Assembly (NCBI RefSeq): GCF_000943555.1
Contig: NZ_JTDV01000015.1
Coordinates: 94,189-158,188, forward strand
Length of the DNA: 64,000 nucleotides
Direction of reading: 5' to 3'
Source: Neotamlana nanhaiensis
Lineage (GTDB): Bacteria > Bacteroidota > Bacteroidia > Flavobacteriales > Flavobacteriaceae
Part shown: positions 54,272 through 62,730 of the stretch, in pieces
How the letters are laid out: every line of letters begins with the position of its first letter
How positions within the stretch are numbered: the first letter of the stretch is position 1
Translations under genes and position numbers: made by a program
The notes under the pieces: generated by a model
The model's input: only the letters and a program-made list of their open reading frames with translations
Databases searched by the model: none
Told to the model about the DNA's origin: nothing

Positions 54272-54619
54272 ATGAAAAGTTTCGGATCAAGCAAAGAATT
54301 TTTACTCGATAATGCTCAAGATTGGGAGGTTGTAGGCGAAGGTGTAAAACGTAAAATTATGGGTTACGATGATAAAATTATGCTCGTAAAAGTACATTTT
54401 GAAGCAGGTGGTATTGGGTACGAACATAAACATTACCACTCTCAAGTTACCTATTGTATCGATGGCGAATGGGAATTTACCATTGGAGGGGTTACTAAAA
54501 TCGTTAAAGATGGCGATTCTGTTTATATACCACCAAATGTGCTTCATGGTGCAAAATGCACAAAAACAGGTATTTTAATAGATGTCTTTAGTCCTATTAG
54601 AGAAGATTTTATGGAGTAA
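54272..54619 (+). CDS. kdgF: KdgF-like cupin (unsaturated uronate ring-opening)
   Basis: 115 residues, one cupin domain. The metal site is EHKHYHSQ (His52, His54, Gln58) plus His92 in PPNVLHGAK, the pattern of KdgF. KdgF speeds conversion of 4,5-unsaturated uronate to the open-chain DEH. There is no signal peptide, so it acts in the cytoplasm, or the reaction precedes import. It ends the PL6-PL17 operon and lies before the susC promoter. Confidence 0.9.
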   Translation: MKSFGSSKEFLLDNAQDWEVVGEGVKRKIMGYDDKIMLVKVHFEAGGIGYEHKHYHSQVTYCIDGEWEFTIGGVTKIVKDGDSVYIPPNVLHGAKCTKTGILIDVFSPIREDFME

Positions 54620-54640
54620 AACTGTTAAAATTTATTTTTT

Positions 54641-54706
54641 ATTGCTTTTAATAAAAAAATAATTTATATTTGGGTAACCAAACTGGTAAACCAATTTGGT
54701 TACCCA
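54641..54706 (+). promoter_or_regulatory. susC promoter and triple TGGTWAACCA-type operator
   Basis: ATTG near 54641 and TATATTTG (54665-54672) form the promoter. Three 10-bp dyads start at 54671 (TGGGTAACCA), 54684 (TGGTAAACCA) and 54697 (TGGTTACCCA), again exactly 13 bp apart; the array as a whole is also palindromic. Confidence 0.8.
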
Positions 54707-54772
54707 AAAAACAATTGAAACTAAAGAAATGTATAATAATTTTAAAATGTATTATTTATGATTAAAAACTAA

Positions 54773-54830
54773 AAAAGGACAGGTGCACGCCTATCCTTTT
54801 TGTAAACATTACTTCTTTTAGGAGGGAAGT
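54773..54830 (+). ncRNA. Leader RNA motif, copy 1 (susC)
   Basis: Hairpin AAAAGGA-C-AGG / CCT-A-TCCTTTT with loop TGCACG (the next base C closes the stem), 17 nt of spacer, then TTAGGAGGGAAG. The T-run after the hairpin could make it an attenuator. The same two parts in the same order and spacing occur before the MFS gene at 60423-60478. I know of no named family with this consensus. Confidence 0.5.
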
Positions 54831-54844
54831 ATGTAGAACACGAA

Positions 54845-54908
54845 ATGCTAAGCATAACATGTAAAATTCAAAATTACGAAAAAATGTTTACAATCTATGT
54901 TATAGCAT
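54845..54908 (+). other. Bulged hairpin and possible leader peptide before susC
   Basis: Arms ATGCT...ATAACAT and ATGTTAT-AGCAT pair over 12 bp with a 4-nt bulge. The sequence from the first ATG is open for 21 codons (MLSITCKIQNYEKMF...) and stops at 54908-54910, within the hairpin's right arm. The right arm ends about 70 bp before the susC start. Confidence 0.4.
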
Positions 54909-54980
54909 AAGTGTTAGTTAATTAAATTTTAAATAAAGCCATACCACTTCTGGCTTTATAACTAAACTAAAAGACAAATT

Positions 54981-57900
54981 ATGAATTTAAAAATTAAGCT
55001 AACTCTAGTTGTAGCATTGTTATTTAATGCTGTTTTAATGGCTCAAAATGGAGTTGTAGTTAAGGGTACTGTTGTGTCTTCTGCTGACGGTGTTCCAATT
55101 CCAGGTGTAAACGTAATAATTCAAAACACATTAAAAGGTACTACGACCGATTTTGATGGTGTTTATGAAATTAATGTAAACGAAGGAGATATTCTCCAAT
55201 TCTCATATATAGGATTTGAAACTCAAAATATAACTATTTCAAATCAAACAACGTTAAATGTAACATTAAACGAAGATCTTGCTAAGTTAGATGAGGTTGT
55301 AGTGGTGGGTTATGGAGCAAGAAAAAAATCACATCTTACAGGTGCAGTTGCAAAAGTTGGAGGTGGTGAAGTAGCGGCAATTCAAGCATCTCGTGTAGAT
55401 GAAGCATTAGCAGGTAAATTACCAGGTGTTTTAATTCAAAATCAGGATGGTGCGCCTGGAGCAGATCCAAAAATTCAAATTAGAGCGGCATCATCAATTT
55501 CGGGAGACTCTAGCCCTTTAATCGTTGTAGATGGTTATCCTATTTCTGGAAGTTTGGCAACTGTTAACCCCAACGATATAGAAAGTTTAGAAGTATTAAA
55601 GGACGCTGCATCTGCTGCGATATATGGTTCTAGAGGTGCAAATGGAGTTATATTAGTAACAACAAAAAAAGGTAAAACAGGTAAAGCTAGTTTTAGCTAC
55701 AATACTTACGTGAGTACTTCTAGTAAGTATAAAAAGAATATTTTAATGTCTGGTCCAGAATGGGCTGCTCATGCAAGAAATGAAATTGCTAATGGTAATT
55801 GGGATCTTTCACAAATAGATCCAGATTTTGTAGAGTTCAGATTGAGTGCTTACGAAAACTCTCCTGGAGCCATAAGTCCAGAAGATTGGTTATTTCAAAA
55901 TGGAAATGCTATGAGCCACGATTTTAGTATGAGTGGCGGTACAGACGATGTTAATTATTTCGCATCTATGGGTTATCAAAATGCAGAAGGTGTAGTAATT
56001 ACACAAGGATTCGAGAGGTTAAATGCGCGTTTAAATGTTGATGCTAAGTTAGGCGACAAATTTAAAACTGGAATTAGTTTTAATGGGTTTACATCAGATA
56101 GAGATATTCTTGGTCATGACATGAGAGACTTACTTAGGTCTTATGGGGTACATCCAGTATATCATACAGAGGAATCTATAGCTTTTGTGCAACAGTTAGA
56201 TCAGCAAGCACAAAATTTAGGTTTAGCTGCTTTTGATAATGGTTATAGAGGTTCAACTTACGAAGCTAGTAGTATTTACGATTTAGTACCAGGAATGGCA
56301 GCGCAAGATTGGCATTATGGAAGAGCAAATAATGGTATTGGTGGTTCTGGTGATGCAGGTCCAGCTGCAAAGCTAGATAACACAGAGCGTTGGGAAAAAA
56401 CATTTTTTGGTAATGTAAGTTCGTATTTACAATATAATATACTAAGTGATTTAAACATTAAAACTGTTTTAGGTGGCGATTTTCGAGATACTCAGTTTTA
56501 CGAACACAGACTTTTAGGTTATGACTCAAGAGCCAGAACCAGTCAAACTTACATGAATCAAACCGATTTAAAAGTATCAACTGTATTAAGCGAAACGACG
56601 TTAAATTATGCTCATGTATTTGGTAAGCATGATGTAGCAGCAGTAGCAGGTATAGAATTTCAAACAACTACTTTAAAAGGTACAGCACTAAGAGGAGCAA
56701 ATGTTCCAGATACAGCTATACAAAACTTTAATTTATTTAATCCAGCCGATATTACTGTGACCGAAAGAGATGAAACAAGAGTAAGACGAAGTGTATTTGG
56801 GAGAATTAATTACGCTTACGACGATCGTTATTTATTATCTGTTTCTGCCAGACGCGATGGAGACTCTCGCTTTGGTGCCAATAATAGGTTCGAAATTTTT
56901 CCTGCGCTTTCATTAGGGTGGAATATACATAACGAAGCTTTCCTTGAAGATAATAATATTTTAAGTCAATTAAAGCTTAGATTTAGTACAGGTTCTCTTG
57001 GTACAACATCCTTCTTGGGCTCTTATGATTCTTTGAGTTTATTAGATCCACAAGCAACTATTTATGGTACAGGGTATTTAATACCATCAAATGTTGCTAA
57101 TCCAGATTTAACTTGGCAAACTAATACAGAAACTAATTATGGTGTAGATTTAGGTTTCTTAAATAACCGTTTTAGATTAGGTATCGATTATTACACCTCA
57201 GATATCGAAGGTATATTAATAAATCAAAGTGTTTCAGAACTTTATGGTACAACATCAATCATATTAAATTCGGGAGATGTAAGAAGTAATGGTATGGAGT
57301 TCGAGTTAAGTGCTAATTTGATTAATAACAATGATTTTTCTTGGTCTATGGGAGCTAACTTAGCTACTGTAGAAACAGAAATTACCGATTTAGGAGGGTT
57401 ACAAGAGTTACCACAAGCTATTTATGGTCAAAGTGGTAGAGGTCCAGTATTTAGAAATTATGTTGGAGGAGAAATAGGCGAAATGTGGGGGTTAGAAACC
57501 ACAGGAGAAGTAGAAATGATTTATCTTGAAGATGGAACAAGGCATCCAAATAATACAACAGGAGAATCTTATGTTGTAGATCAAAATGGAGATGGTATTA
57601 TAGATAATACACGAACTGTAGAAGATGGTGGAGATTTGGTAAAAATTGGTTCTAATACTCCAGATTTTTATTGGGGTATGACACATAATTTACGTTATAA
57701 AAATTTCGATATGTCACTTCAATTTCAGGGGTCACAGGGAGCCGAAGTTTATAATATAGACCCACTATATTATGAGTCGCAATGGAGTGGAAGATTAGTT
57801 GATTCTTTTGATGCTAATGATGACGGCGTTGCAGATCATAATGGAGAGTTTTATACAGGTAACAGATATCAAACCGATGCGACAATACAAGATGCATCAT

Positions 57901-58157
57901 TTATAGCATTAAGAAATTTAACCATAGGTTATACGCTTAAACCAGAATGGATTAGTAAAGTTGGTTTAAAATCTACCAGATTATATGCCGCAGCAACAAA
58001 TTTACTTTACATCATGGCAGACAATTACACGTCTTACAACCCAGAAGGAGTTAAAACTTCAGGCGGTGATTATTTAGGACCAACAACTTATGGAGCTCAA
58101 GTAGGAGCAAGCCCTATCGTTAGAAGTTTTACACTTGGTTTAAATATTAATTTTTAA
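54981..58157 (+). CDS. susC: SusC/RagA-family TonB-dependent outer-membrane transporter
   Basis: 1058 residues. Signal peptide ends VLMAQN. A carboxypeptidase-regulatory domain follows (VKGTVVSSADGVPIPGVNV, TTTDFDGVYEI). The TonB box region DEVVVVGYG leads into the plug (ALAGKLPGVLIQNQDGAPG, LIVVDGYPISG, AAIYGSRGANGVILVTTKKG) and a barrel ending in SFTLGLNINF. It imports alginate oligomers with the SusD partner 11 bp downstream. Its promoter carries the operator array, and it has the long structured leader. Confidence 0.95.
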   Translation: MNLKIKLTLVVALLFNAVLMAQNGVVVKGTVVSSADGVPIPGVNVIIQNTLKGTTTDFDGVYEINVNEGDILQFSYIGFETQNITISNQTTLNVTLNEDLAKLDEVVVVGYGARKKSHLTGAVAKVGGGEVAAIQASRVDEALAGKLPGVLIQNQDGAPGADPKIQIRAASSISGDSSPLIVVDGYPISGSLATVNPNDIESLEVLKDAASAAIYGSRGANGVILVTTKKGKTGKASFSYNTYVSTSSKYKKNILMSGPEWAAHARNEIANGNWDLSQIDPDFVEFRLSAYENSPGAISPEDWLFQNGNAMSHDFSMSGGTDDVNYFASMGYQNAEGVVITQGFERLNARLNVDAKLGDKFKTGISFNGFTSDRDILGHDMRDLLRSYGVHPVYHTEESIAFVQQLDQQAQNLGLAAFDNGYRGSTYEASSIYDLVPGMAAQDWHYGRANNGIGGSGDAGPAAKLDNTERWEKTFFGNVSSYLQYNILSDLNIKTVLGGDFRDTQFYEHRLLGYDSRARTSQTYMNQTDLKVSTVLSETTLNYAHVFGKHDVAAVAGIEFQTTTLKGTALRGANVPDTAIQNFNLFNPADITVTERDETRVRRSVFGRINYAYDDRYLLSVSARRDGDSRFGANNRFEIFPALSLGWNIHNEAFLEDNNILSQLKLRFSTGSLGTTSFLGSYDSLSLLDPQATIYGTGYLIPSNVANPDLTWQTNTETNYGVDLGFLNNRFRLGIDYYTSDIEGILINQSVSELYGTTSIILNSGDVRSNGMEFELSANLINNNDFSWSMGANLATVETEITDLGGLQELPQAIYGQSGRGPVFRNYVGGEIGEMWGLETTGEVEMIYLEDGTRHPNNTTGESYVVDQNGDGIIDNTRTVEDGGDLVKIGSNTPDFYWGMTHNLRYKNFDMSLQFQGSQGAEVYNIDPLYYESQWSGRLVDSFDANDDGVADHNGEFYTGNRYQTDATIQDASFIALRNLTIGYTLKPEWISKVGLKSTRLYAAATNLLYIMADNYTSYNPEGVKTSGGDYLGPTTYGAQVGASPIVRSFTLGLNINF

Positions 58158-58168
58158 TAAAAAATACG

Positions 58169-59521
58169 ATGAAAAAAATATATTTATTTTTAATAGGAAT
58201 GGTATTGCTAACAACTGCGTGTAGTAATGATTTAGATCAATTTCCTCCAAACATAGCGAGTTCAGATTCTTTAGATGACTTTGCTGGCGTTTTAAATGCA
58301 GCTTACTATTACCAACTAAGTACAGTAACTCCAATTGCTGTAATGGGTGAATTTAGATCAGATAATGCCTTAATGGATGAAGCGCCTTACACAGAATTTG
58401 ATGAATTTGATAACGGCTTAACAGCCATGGAAGATCAGTTTTTTGGCCCTTTTTACACAGCTTTATATAAGTCTATATTAAGTGCAAATAACGTAATTGA
58501 AAATTCTACAAACGAATCAGAAATTGGTGAAGCGAAATTTTTAAGAGCATTATCATATTTTAAATTAGTACAAGTTTTTGGAGATGTTTCTGTAAATTTA
58601 CAAGCAAACCCAAGTTTTTCGGATTCTTCAATATTAGTTAGGCAACCGGCCACAGATGTTTATAACAATGTAATTATTCCAGATTTACAAGATGCAATGG
58701 CAGTTTTAGACACAGAAATTGTTAATGGAAGAGCATCAAAATATGCGGCTCAGGGTTTATTAGGTAAAGTATATGCAACTATGGGGAATTATGGAAGTGC
58801 AGAGCCTCATTTAGCAGCTGTAGTTAATGGAGCTGCCTCAGCAGGAATTAGTTTAAAAGCTAATTTTAACGAAATTTTTGGAGCAGCAAACGAAGTTTCA
58901 AATTCCGAAATTATCTTTTCAACTCAAATTTCAAGTTCTATAACAGATGAATATTCATTTGGTTCTGATTTTTGGAATTGGTTTGTTGGAGACGATTCAA
59001 AATCAGATTTTCCTGTAGATCCAGATTTAATTGCAGCTTTTGATAATAGTGATGCCAATGGAGGTGGGATAGATCTAAGAAGAGCCGTAACTTTAAGTGA
59101 AGATGGCACAACAGCAATTAAATTTCCCAAAGAAGGAGGTTTAGGAGCAGAACACGACTGGATAGAATTAAGATTAGCAGATGTAATTTTGTTATATGCT
59201 GAAACATTAAACGAAAATAATAATTCAAATGGTTCGCAATCAGCCACTATTCTTGCATTACTAGATGACATTCGAACAAGGGCAGGTTTAAATAGTTTAA
59301 GCGGAACAGCCAATACTCAGGCAGAAGTAAAACAAGTAATTTTAAATGAAAGACGATTAGAATTAGCTTTTGAAGGGCAGCGTTGGTTCGATTTAGTAAG
59401 AACAGGTACAGTTGATGTAGAAATGGGAGAAACTGTAAATAGTGATTATTATGTTTTTCCTGTGCCAGTATCTGAAATTTTAGCTACAGATGGTGTAATT
59501 ATTCAAAACTCAGGATATTAA
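58169..59521 (+). CDS. susD: SusD/RagB-family glycan-binding lipoprotein
   Basis: 450 residues. Lipobox TTACSND. The helical TPR-like core and C-terminal signature are typical: AKFLRALSYFKLVQVFGDV, ASKYAAQGLLGKVYATMGNY, LRLADVILLYAETLNE, NERRLELAFEGQRWFDLVRTG and FPVPVSEI. It caps the SusC barrel at the cell surface and binds alginate oligomers. It is co-transcribed with susC. About 180 bp follow before the regulator gene, with only the regulator promoter in it. Confidence 0.95.
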   Translation: MKKIYLFLIGMVLLTTACSNDLDQFPPNIASSDSLDDFAGVLNAAYYYQLSTVTPIAVMGEFRSDNALMDEAPYTEFDEFDNGLTAMEDQFFGPFYTALYKSILSANNVIENSTNESEIGEAKFLRALSYFKLVQVFGDVSVNLQANPSFSDSSILVRQPATDVYNNVIIPDLQDAMAVLDTEIVNGRASKYAAQGLLGKVYATMGNYGSAEPHLAAVVNGAASAGISLKANFNEIFGAANEVSNSEIIFSTQISSSITDEYSFGSDFWNWFVGDDSKSDFPVDPDLIAAFDNSDANGGGIDLRRAVTLSEDGTTAIKFPKEGGLGAEHDWIELRLADVILLYAETLNENNNSNGSQSATILALLDDIRTRAGLNSLSGTANTQAEVKQVILNERRLELAFEGQRWFDLVRTGTVDVEMGETVNSDYYVFPVPVSEILATDGVIIQNSGY

Positions 59522-59662
59522 TTGCATCGTTAAAATAATAATTGGAGTAATTTATGTTATTGAATTGCTCCAATTAAAAAAAGTATAAATATGTAAGATT
59601 AGATTTGAAGAAAATAAAATATTAAGTAAAACCTAATGTAGTCGTATTGAAACTATTTTTAC

Positions 59663-59686
59663 TAAATTTGAAAATTGGTTAACCAA
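59663..59686 (+). promoter_or_regulatory. Promoter -7 and single operator of the FadR-type regulator gene
   Basis: TAAATTTG (59663-59670) as -7, then TTGGTTAACCAA (59675-59686) containing one perfect 10-bp dyad TGGTTAACCA. The start codon is 20 bp on. It suggests autoregulation. Confidence 0.75.
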
Positions 59687-59705
59687 AATATAATATCGAA
59701 GAACA

Positions 59706-60410
59706 ATGAAGTTAGAAGCGGCAAAATCATTTAGCGATTCAACAAGTTTGCAAAATGTAATTATAGAAAAAATTAGAGAGTTAATTAATTACAAAAATTT
59801 AGAACCAGGCGATAAGCTACCTTCAGAACGTATGCTAGCCGAAAAATTTGCGGTAACCAGAAGCAATATTCGTGATGCTATACAACAATTAGAGTTTTAT
59901 GGTATTTTGCAATCTATTCCTCAAAGTGGAACATTTGTTGCTAATATTGGTGTTATAGCCATGAATGGAATGATTGATGAAATTTTAGGTTTAGAAGAAC
60001 AAGATTTTAAATCGCTTGTAGAGACCAGAATTTTACTAGAACTTAAAACGGTTAAGTTAGCGTCGTTAAGACGAACAGAATCCGATTTAAAACGGATTAA
60101 GGACGCATTAGATGCTTACGAACGTACAGTTAAATCGGGCGAAGATGCTGTTCAAGAAGATTTATTATTTCATTTAGCTATTGCCAAAGCTAGTGGAAAC
60201 AGTACAATAAATACGTTTATGTTAACAATTACGCCTCAAATTATTATGGATTTCGAGAAATATCACGTTTGCGATAAACGTATGTCTATGTTAGGTATTA
60301 AAGAACATACAGAGATATATGAGGCTATAAAGACTCAAAATCCGGCATTAGCGAAACAAAAAATGAAAGAACATTTTAGTGTGTTATATCAATACTGTTA
60401 TAACAAGTAA
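59706..60410 (+). CDS. FadR-subfamily GntR regulator of alginate use (AusR-like)
   Basis: 234 residues. Winged helix (LQNVIIEKIRELINYKNLEPGD, LPSERMLAEKFAVTRSNIRDAIQQL, SIPQSGTFV) and a helical FCD effector domain (VETRILLELKTVKLAS, EDLLFHLAIAKASGN, EHTEIYEAIKTQNPALAKQKMKEHF). It is probably the repressor of the locus, with KDG or a related intermediate releasing it; this role is inferred by analogy with AusR of Zobellia galactanivorans and with the operators at 46650, 49617, 54671 and 59676. Confidence 0.88.
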   Translation: MKLEAAKSFSDSTSLQNVIIEKIRELINYKNLEPGDKLPSERMLAEKFAVTRSNIRDAIQQLEFYGILQSIPQSGTFVANIGVIAMNGMIDEILGLEEQDFKSLVETRILLELKTVKLASLRRTESDLKRIKDALDAYERTVKSGEDAVQEDLLFHLAIAKASGNSTINTFMLTITPQIIMDFEKYHVCDKRMSMLGIKEHTEIYEAIKTQNPALAKQKMKEHFSVLYQYCYNK

Positions 60411-60595
60411 AATATAATATCTTGAAGTTAAAAAATGCACGCTTTTAACTTCATATAAATAAAAAATTAGGAGGGAAGAAATTCTTAGATTTTAAGTTTT
60501 TCTTCATTTAAATAAATAAAAAGTAGACACAGCTTTTTAAAGTTTTTACACAGGTTTTTCACTGTGCAGGATATCTATTGCTTAAAATTTAAGAT
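60411..60595 (+). other. Leader region before the MFS operon
   Basis: 185 bp with no gene. It holds the second copy of the leader motif (60423-60478) and two small hairpins: AAAAAG / CTTTTT around 60519-60537 and CACAG / CTGTG at 60549-60566. No TGGTWAACCA operator and no clear promoter were seen, so the MFS operon may be read through from the regulator gene. Confidence 0.5.
60423..60478 (+). ncRNA. Leader RNA motif, copy 2 (MFS operon)
   Basis: A perfect 11-bp stem TGAAGTTAAAA / TTTTAACTTCA has the loop AATGCACGC. After 13 nt comes TTAGGAGGGAAG (60467-60478), identical in 12 bases to copy 1. There is no T-run after the hairpin, so it is not an ordinary terminator of the regulator gene. The stem sequence differs fully from copy 1, while loop and tail are kept. 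Confidence 0.5.
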
Positions 60596-61873
60596 ATGAA
60601 AATTAAAGGATTACGTTGGTGGATTATTACACTTATATTTCTAGCCACAGTTATAAATTACATCGATAGAACAGCATTTGCGTTACTTTGGCCCGAAATG
60701 GGACAAGATTTAGGTATGGACAATGCCGATTATGCCATTATGTTAAACATTTTTATGGCTACTTATGCCATTGGAAAATTTGCTTCTGGTAAGCTTTATG
60801 ATATTATTGGCACACGCTTAGGGTTTACAGTATCTATAATAGTTTGGTCGGTAGCCTCTGTTTTTCATGCGTTTGCAAAAGGCTTAGTCTCCTTATCGCT
60901 TGTTCGTGGGTTGCTGGGGTTAGGAGAAGCTGGTAATTGGCCTGGTGCTGTAAAAAGTAACGGCGAATGGTTTCCTATTAAAGAACGTGCAACAGCTCAA
61001 GGTATATTTAATGCTGGAGCATCAATTGGTAACGTAATAGCGCCTTTTGTTATCGTGTTTTTATACACACAGTTTGGCTGGAAAACAACGTACATTATTT
61101 TGGGGGCTATAGGTATGTTATGGGTTATTCCATGGTTATTTATAAACAAAGCTAGACCAGAAGAGCATGCTTGGATAACCGATAAAGAACGCGCCTTAAT
61201 TTTAAACGATAGAATTGAAGACGACGTTCAAGAACAAAAAACTAGAGGTTTAAGTGTGGCACAAATTTTAAGTTATAAACAATCTTGGGGTGTTTTGTTA
61301 TGCCGATTTTTTATAGAGCCTATTTGGTGGTTTTTTGTTGGTTGGATGCCTTTATACTTAGCCGATAGATTTGGGTTAAATATTAAAGAAACACAAACCA
61401 TATGGATTTCTTATCTCATGGCTGCTGTTGGTAGTATTTTGGGTGGGATGTTTACAGGCTATTTAATGAAAAATTATTCGGTTAACATCTCTAGAAAAAT
61501 TACTATCACTATTGGCGGCGTTTTAATTCTTCTAGCCTTTGTGGGCATTATAACCTTAGTTAGAGAAGACAATTTCATGACATTTATTTACCTAGCAGGT
61601 TTGGCCTTATTTGGGTTTCAATTTGCCATTGGAAACATTCAAACTATTTCAAGCGATTTATTTAAAGGATCTTCTGTTGGTACTTTGGCTGGTTTAGCAG
61701 GTACAGTAGCTGCCGTCTCGCCAATGATAATGAATTGGTTTGTTGGCCAGATTACCGAAAGTTCTTATACACCAGCTTTTGTAGCCATTTGTGTATCTGT
61801 TGGGTTAGGGGTGTTGTCCATTTTTATGTTCATAAAAAACATCGGACCAGTCACGAAAAAGTCGAATTATTAA
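60596..61873 (+). CDS. MFS transporter, hexuronate (ExuT/ACS) type
   Basis: 425 residues, 12 helices. RWWIITLIFLATVINYIDRTAF and RGLLGLGEAGNWPGAVKSNGEWFP are signatures of the anion:cation symporter family that includes ExuT. It likely carries the DEH or unsaturated uronate monomer over the inner membrane by proton symport. It heads a run of genes with the two SDR genes and KDG kinase; gaps are 29, 63 and 35 bp. Confidence 0.9.
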   Translation: MKIKGLRWWIITLIFLATVINYIDRTAFALLWPEMGQDLGMDNADYAIMLNIFMATYAIGKFASGKLYDIIGTRLGFTVSIIVWSVASVFHAFAKGLVSLSLVRGLLGLGEAGNWPGAVKSNGEWFPIKERATAQGIFNAGASIGNVIAPFVIVFLYTQFGWKTTYIILGAIGMLWVIPWLFINKARPEEHAWITDKERALILNDRIEDDVQEQKTRGLSVAQILSYKQSWGVLLCRFFIEPIWWFFVGWMPLYLADRFGLNIKETQTIWISYLMAAVGSILGGMFTGYLMKNYSVNISRKITITIGGVLILLAFVGIITLVREDNFMTFIYLAGLALFGFQFAIGNIQTISSDLFKGSSVGTLAGLAGTVAAVSPMIMNWFVGQITESSYTPAFVAICVSVGLGVLSIFMFIKNIGPVTKKSNY

Positions 61874-61902
61874 TTGTAAAATAAAATTTAAAAATAGTAG
61901 TA

Positions 61903-62667
61903 ATGAGTAGTTTAAAAAATAAAGTAGCAGTAATTACAGGAGCTACAGGAGGAATTGGTTTTCAAGTAGCAAAACGTTTAGGGAAAGACGGTTATACCGT
62001 TGTATTAAATGGTATTGAAGACCAAGCTGGAGCAGAAAGAGTAAAAGAATTAAAAGCTGAAGGTATTACCACAGAGTACTATGGATTTGATGTTACTAAA
62101 GAAAATGAAGTAACTGAAAATATTACAAAAATTGGCGAAAAATATGGTAAAATTGATGCGTTAATTAATAATGCGGGCGGACTTGGTGGTCGCTCTCGTT
62201 TTGAAGGTATGACTACCGAATTCTATAGATTCGTGATGGCTTTAAATTTAGATTCAACGTTTTTTGCCTCAAGAGCAGCCATTCCTTTTTTGAAGAAGGG
62301 TTATAACGCTTCAATTATTAACTATACATCTATTGCAGGGTGGAATGCTGGTGGTCCGGGTGCAGGTGTTTATGGTACTTCAAAAGCAGCTGTTCATGCT
62401 ATAACAAGAGCACTTGCTAAAGATTTAGCCGAGTATGGAATTCGTGTTAATGCAGTTTCTCCAGGTACTATCGACACCGATTTTCACAAACAAATAAAAT
62501 CAACTAAACCAGAGGTATTTGCTTCATGGAAAAACAATATTCTGTTAGGTCGTTTAGGTCAACCAGAAGATGTGGCATCAGTAGTGTCGTTTTTAGTGAG
62601 TGATCAAGCAGCATTTTTAACTGCCGAAACTATCCAAGTAGGTGGCGGACAGGGGTTAGGTATTTAA
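61903..62667 (+). CDS. SDR-family oxidoreductase, probable DEH reductase
   Basis: 254 residues, Rossmann fold. Cofactor loop TGATGGIG, LINNAGG, and catalytic Ser in INYTSIAGWNAG and Tyr157-Lys in YGTSKAAVH. C-terminal AETIQVGGGQGLGI closes the fold. Flavobacterial alginate clusters usually have an SDR that reduces DEH to 2-keto-3-deoxygluconate; this gene or the next is that enzyme. It shares only the general fold with the next gene, not a recent duplication. Confidence 0.85.
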   Translation: MSSLKNKVAVITGATGGIGFQVAKRLGKDGYTVVLNGIEDQAGAERVKELKAEGITTEYYGFDVTKENEVTENITKIGEKYGKIDALINNAGGLGGRSRFEGMTTEFYRFVMALNLDSTFFASRAAIPFLKKGYNASIINYTSIAGWNAGGPGAGVYGTSKAAVHAITRALAKDLAEYGIRVNAVSPGTIDTDFHKQIKSTKPEVFASWKNNILLGRLGQPEDVASVVSFLVSDQAAFLTAETIQVGGGQGLGI

Positions 62668-62730
62668 GTCTTGATTAAATGTATTTATACATTTTTAATA
62701 ATCTTATAAAAACTTAGAAAATTTAATATT

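Larger units (their letters stand above)
54620..54980 (+). other. 361-bp regulatory leader before susC
   Basis: No gene. In order it holds: the susC promoter with a triple operator (54665-54706), an attenuator-like hairpin with a TGCACG loop (54773-54800), TTAGGAGGGAAG (54818-54829) directly before a minimal ATG-TAG (54832-54836 region), and a second bulged hairpin (54845-54908) that overlaps a possible 21-codon ORF. The transcript leader would be about 300 nt, very long for this genome. Confidence 0.7.

Noticed and set aside
60423..60453. Ordinary intrinsic terminator of the FadR-type regulator gene
   Set aside because: The stem is good but no T-run follows, and loop and tail match the susC leader motif.
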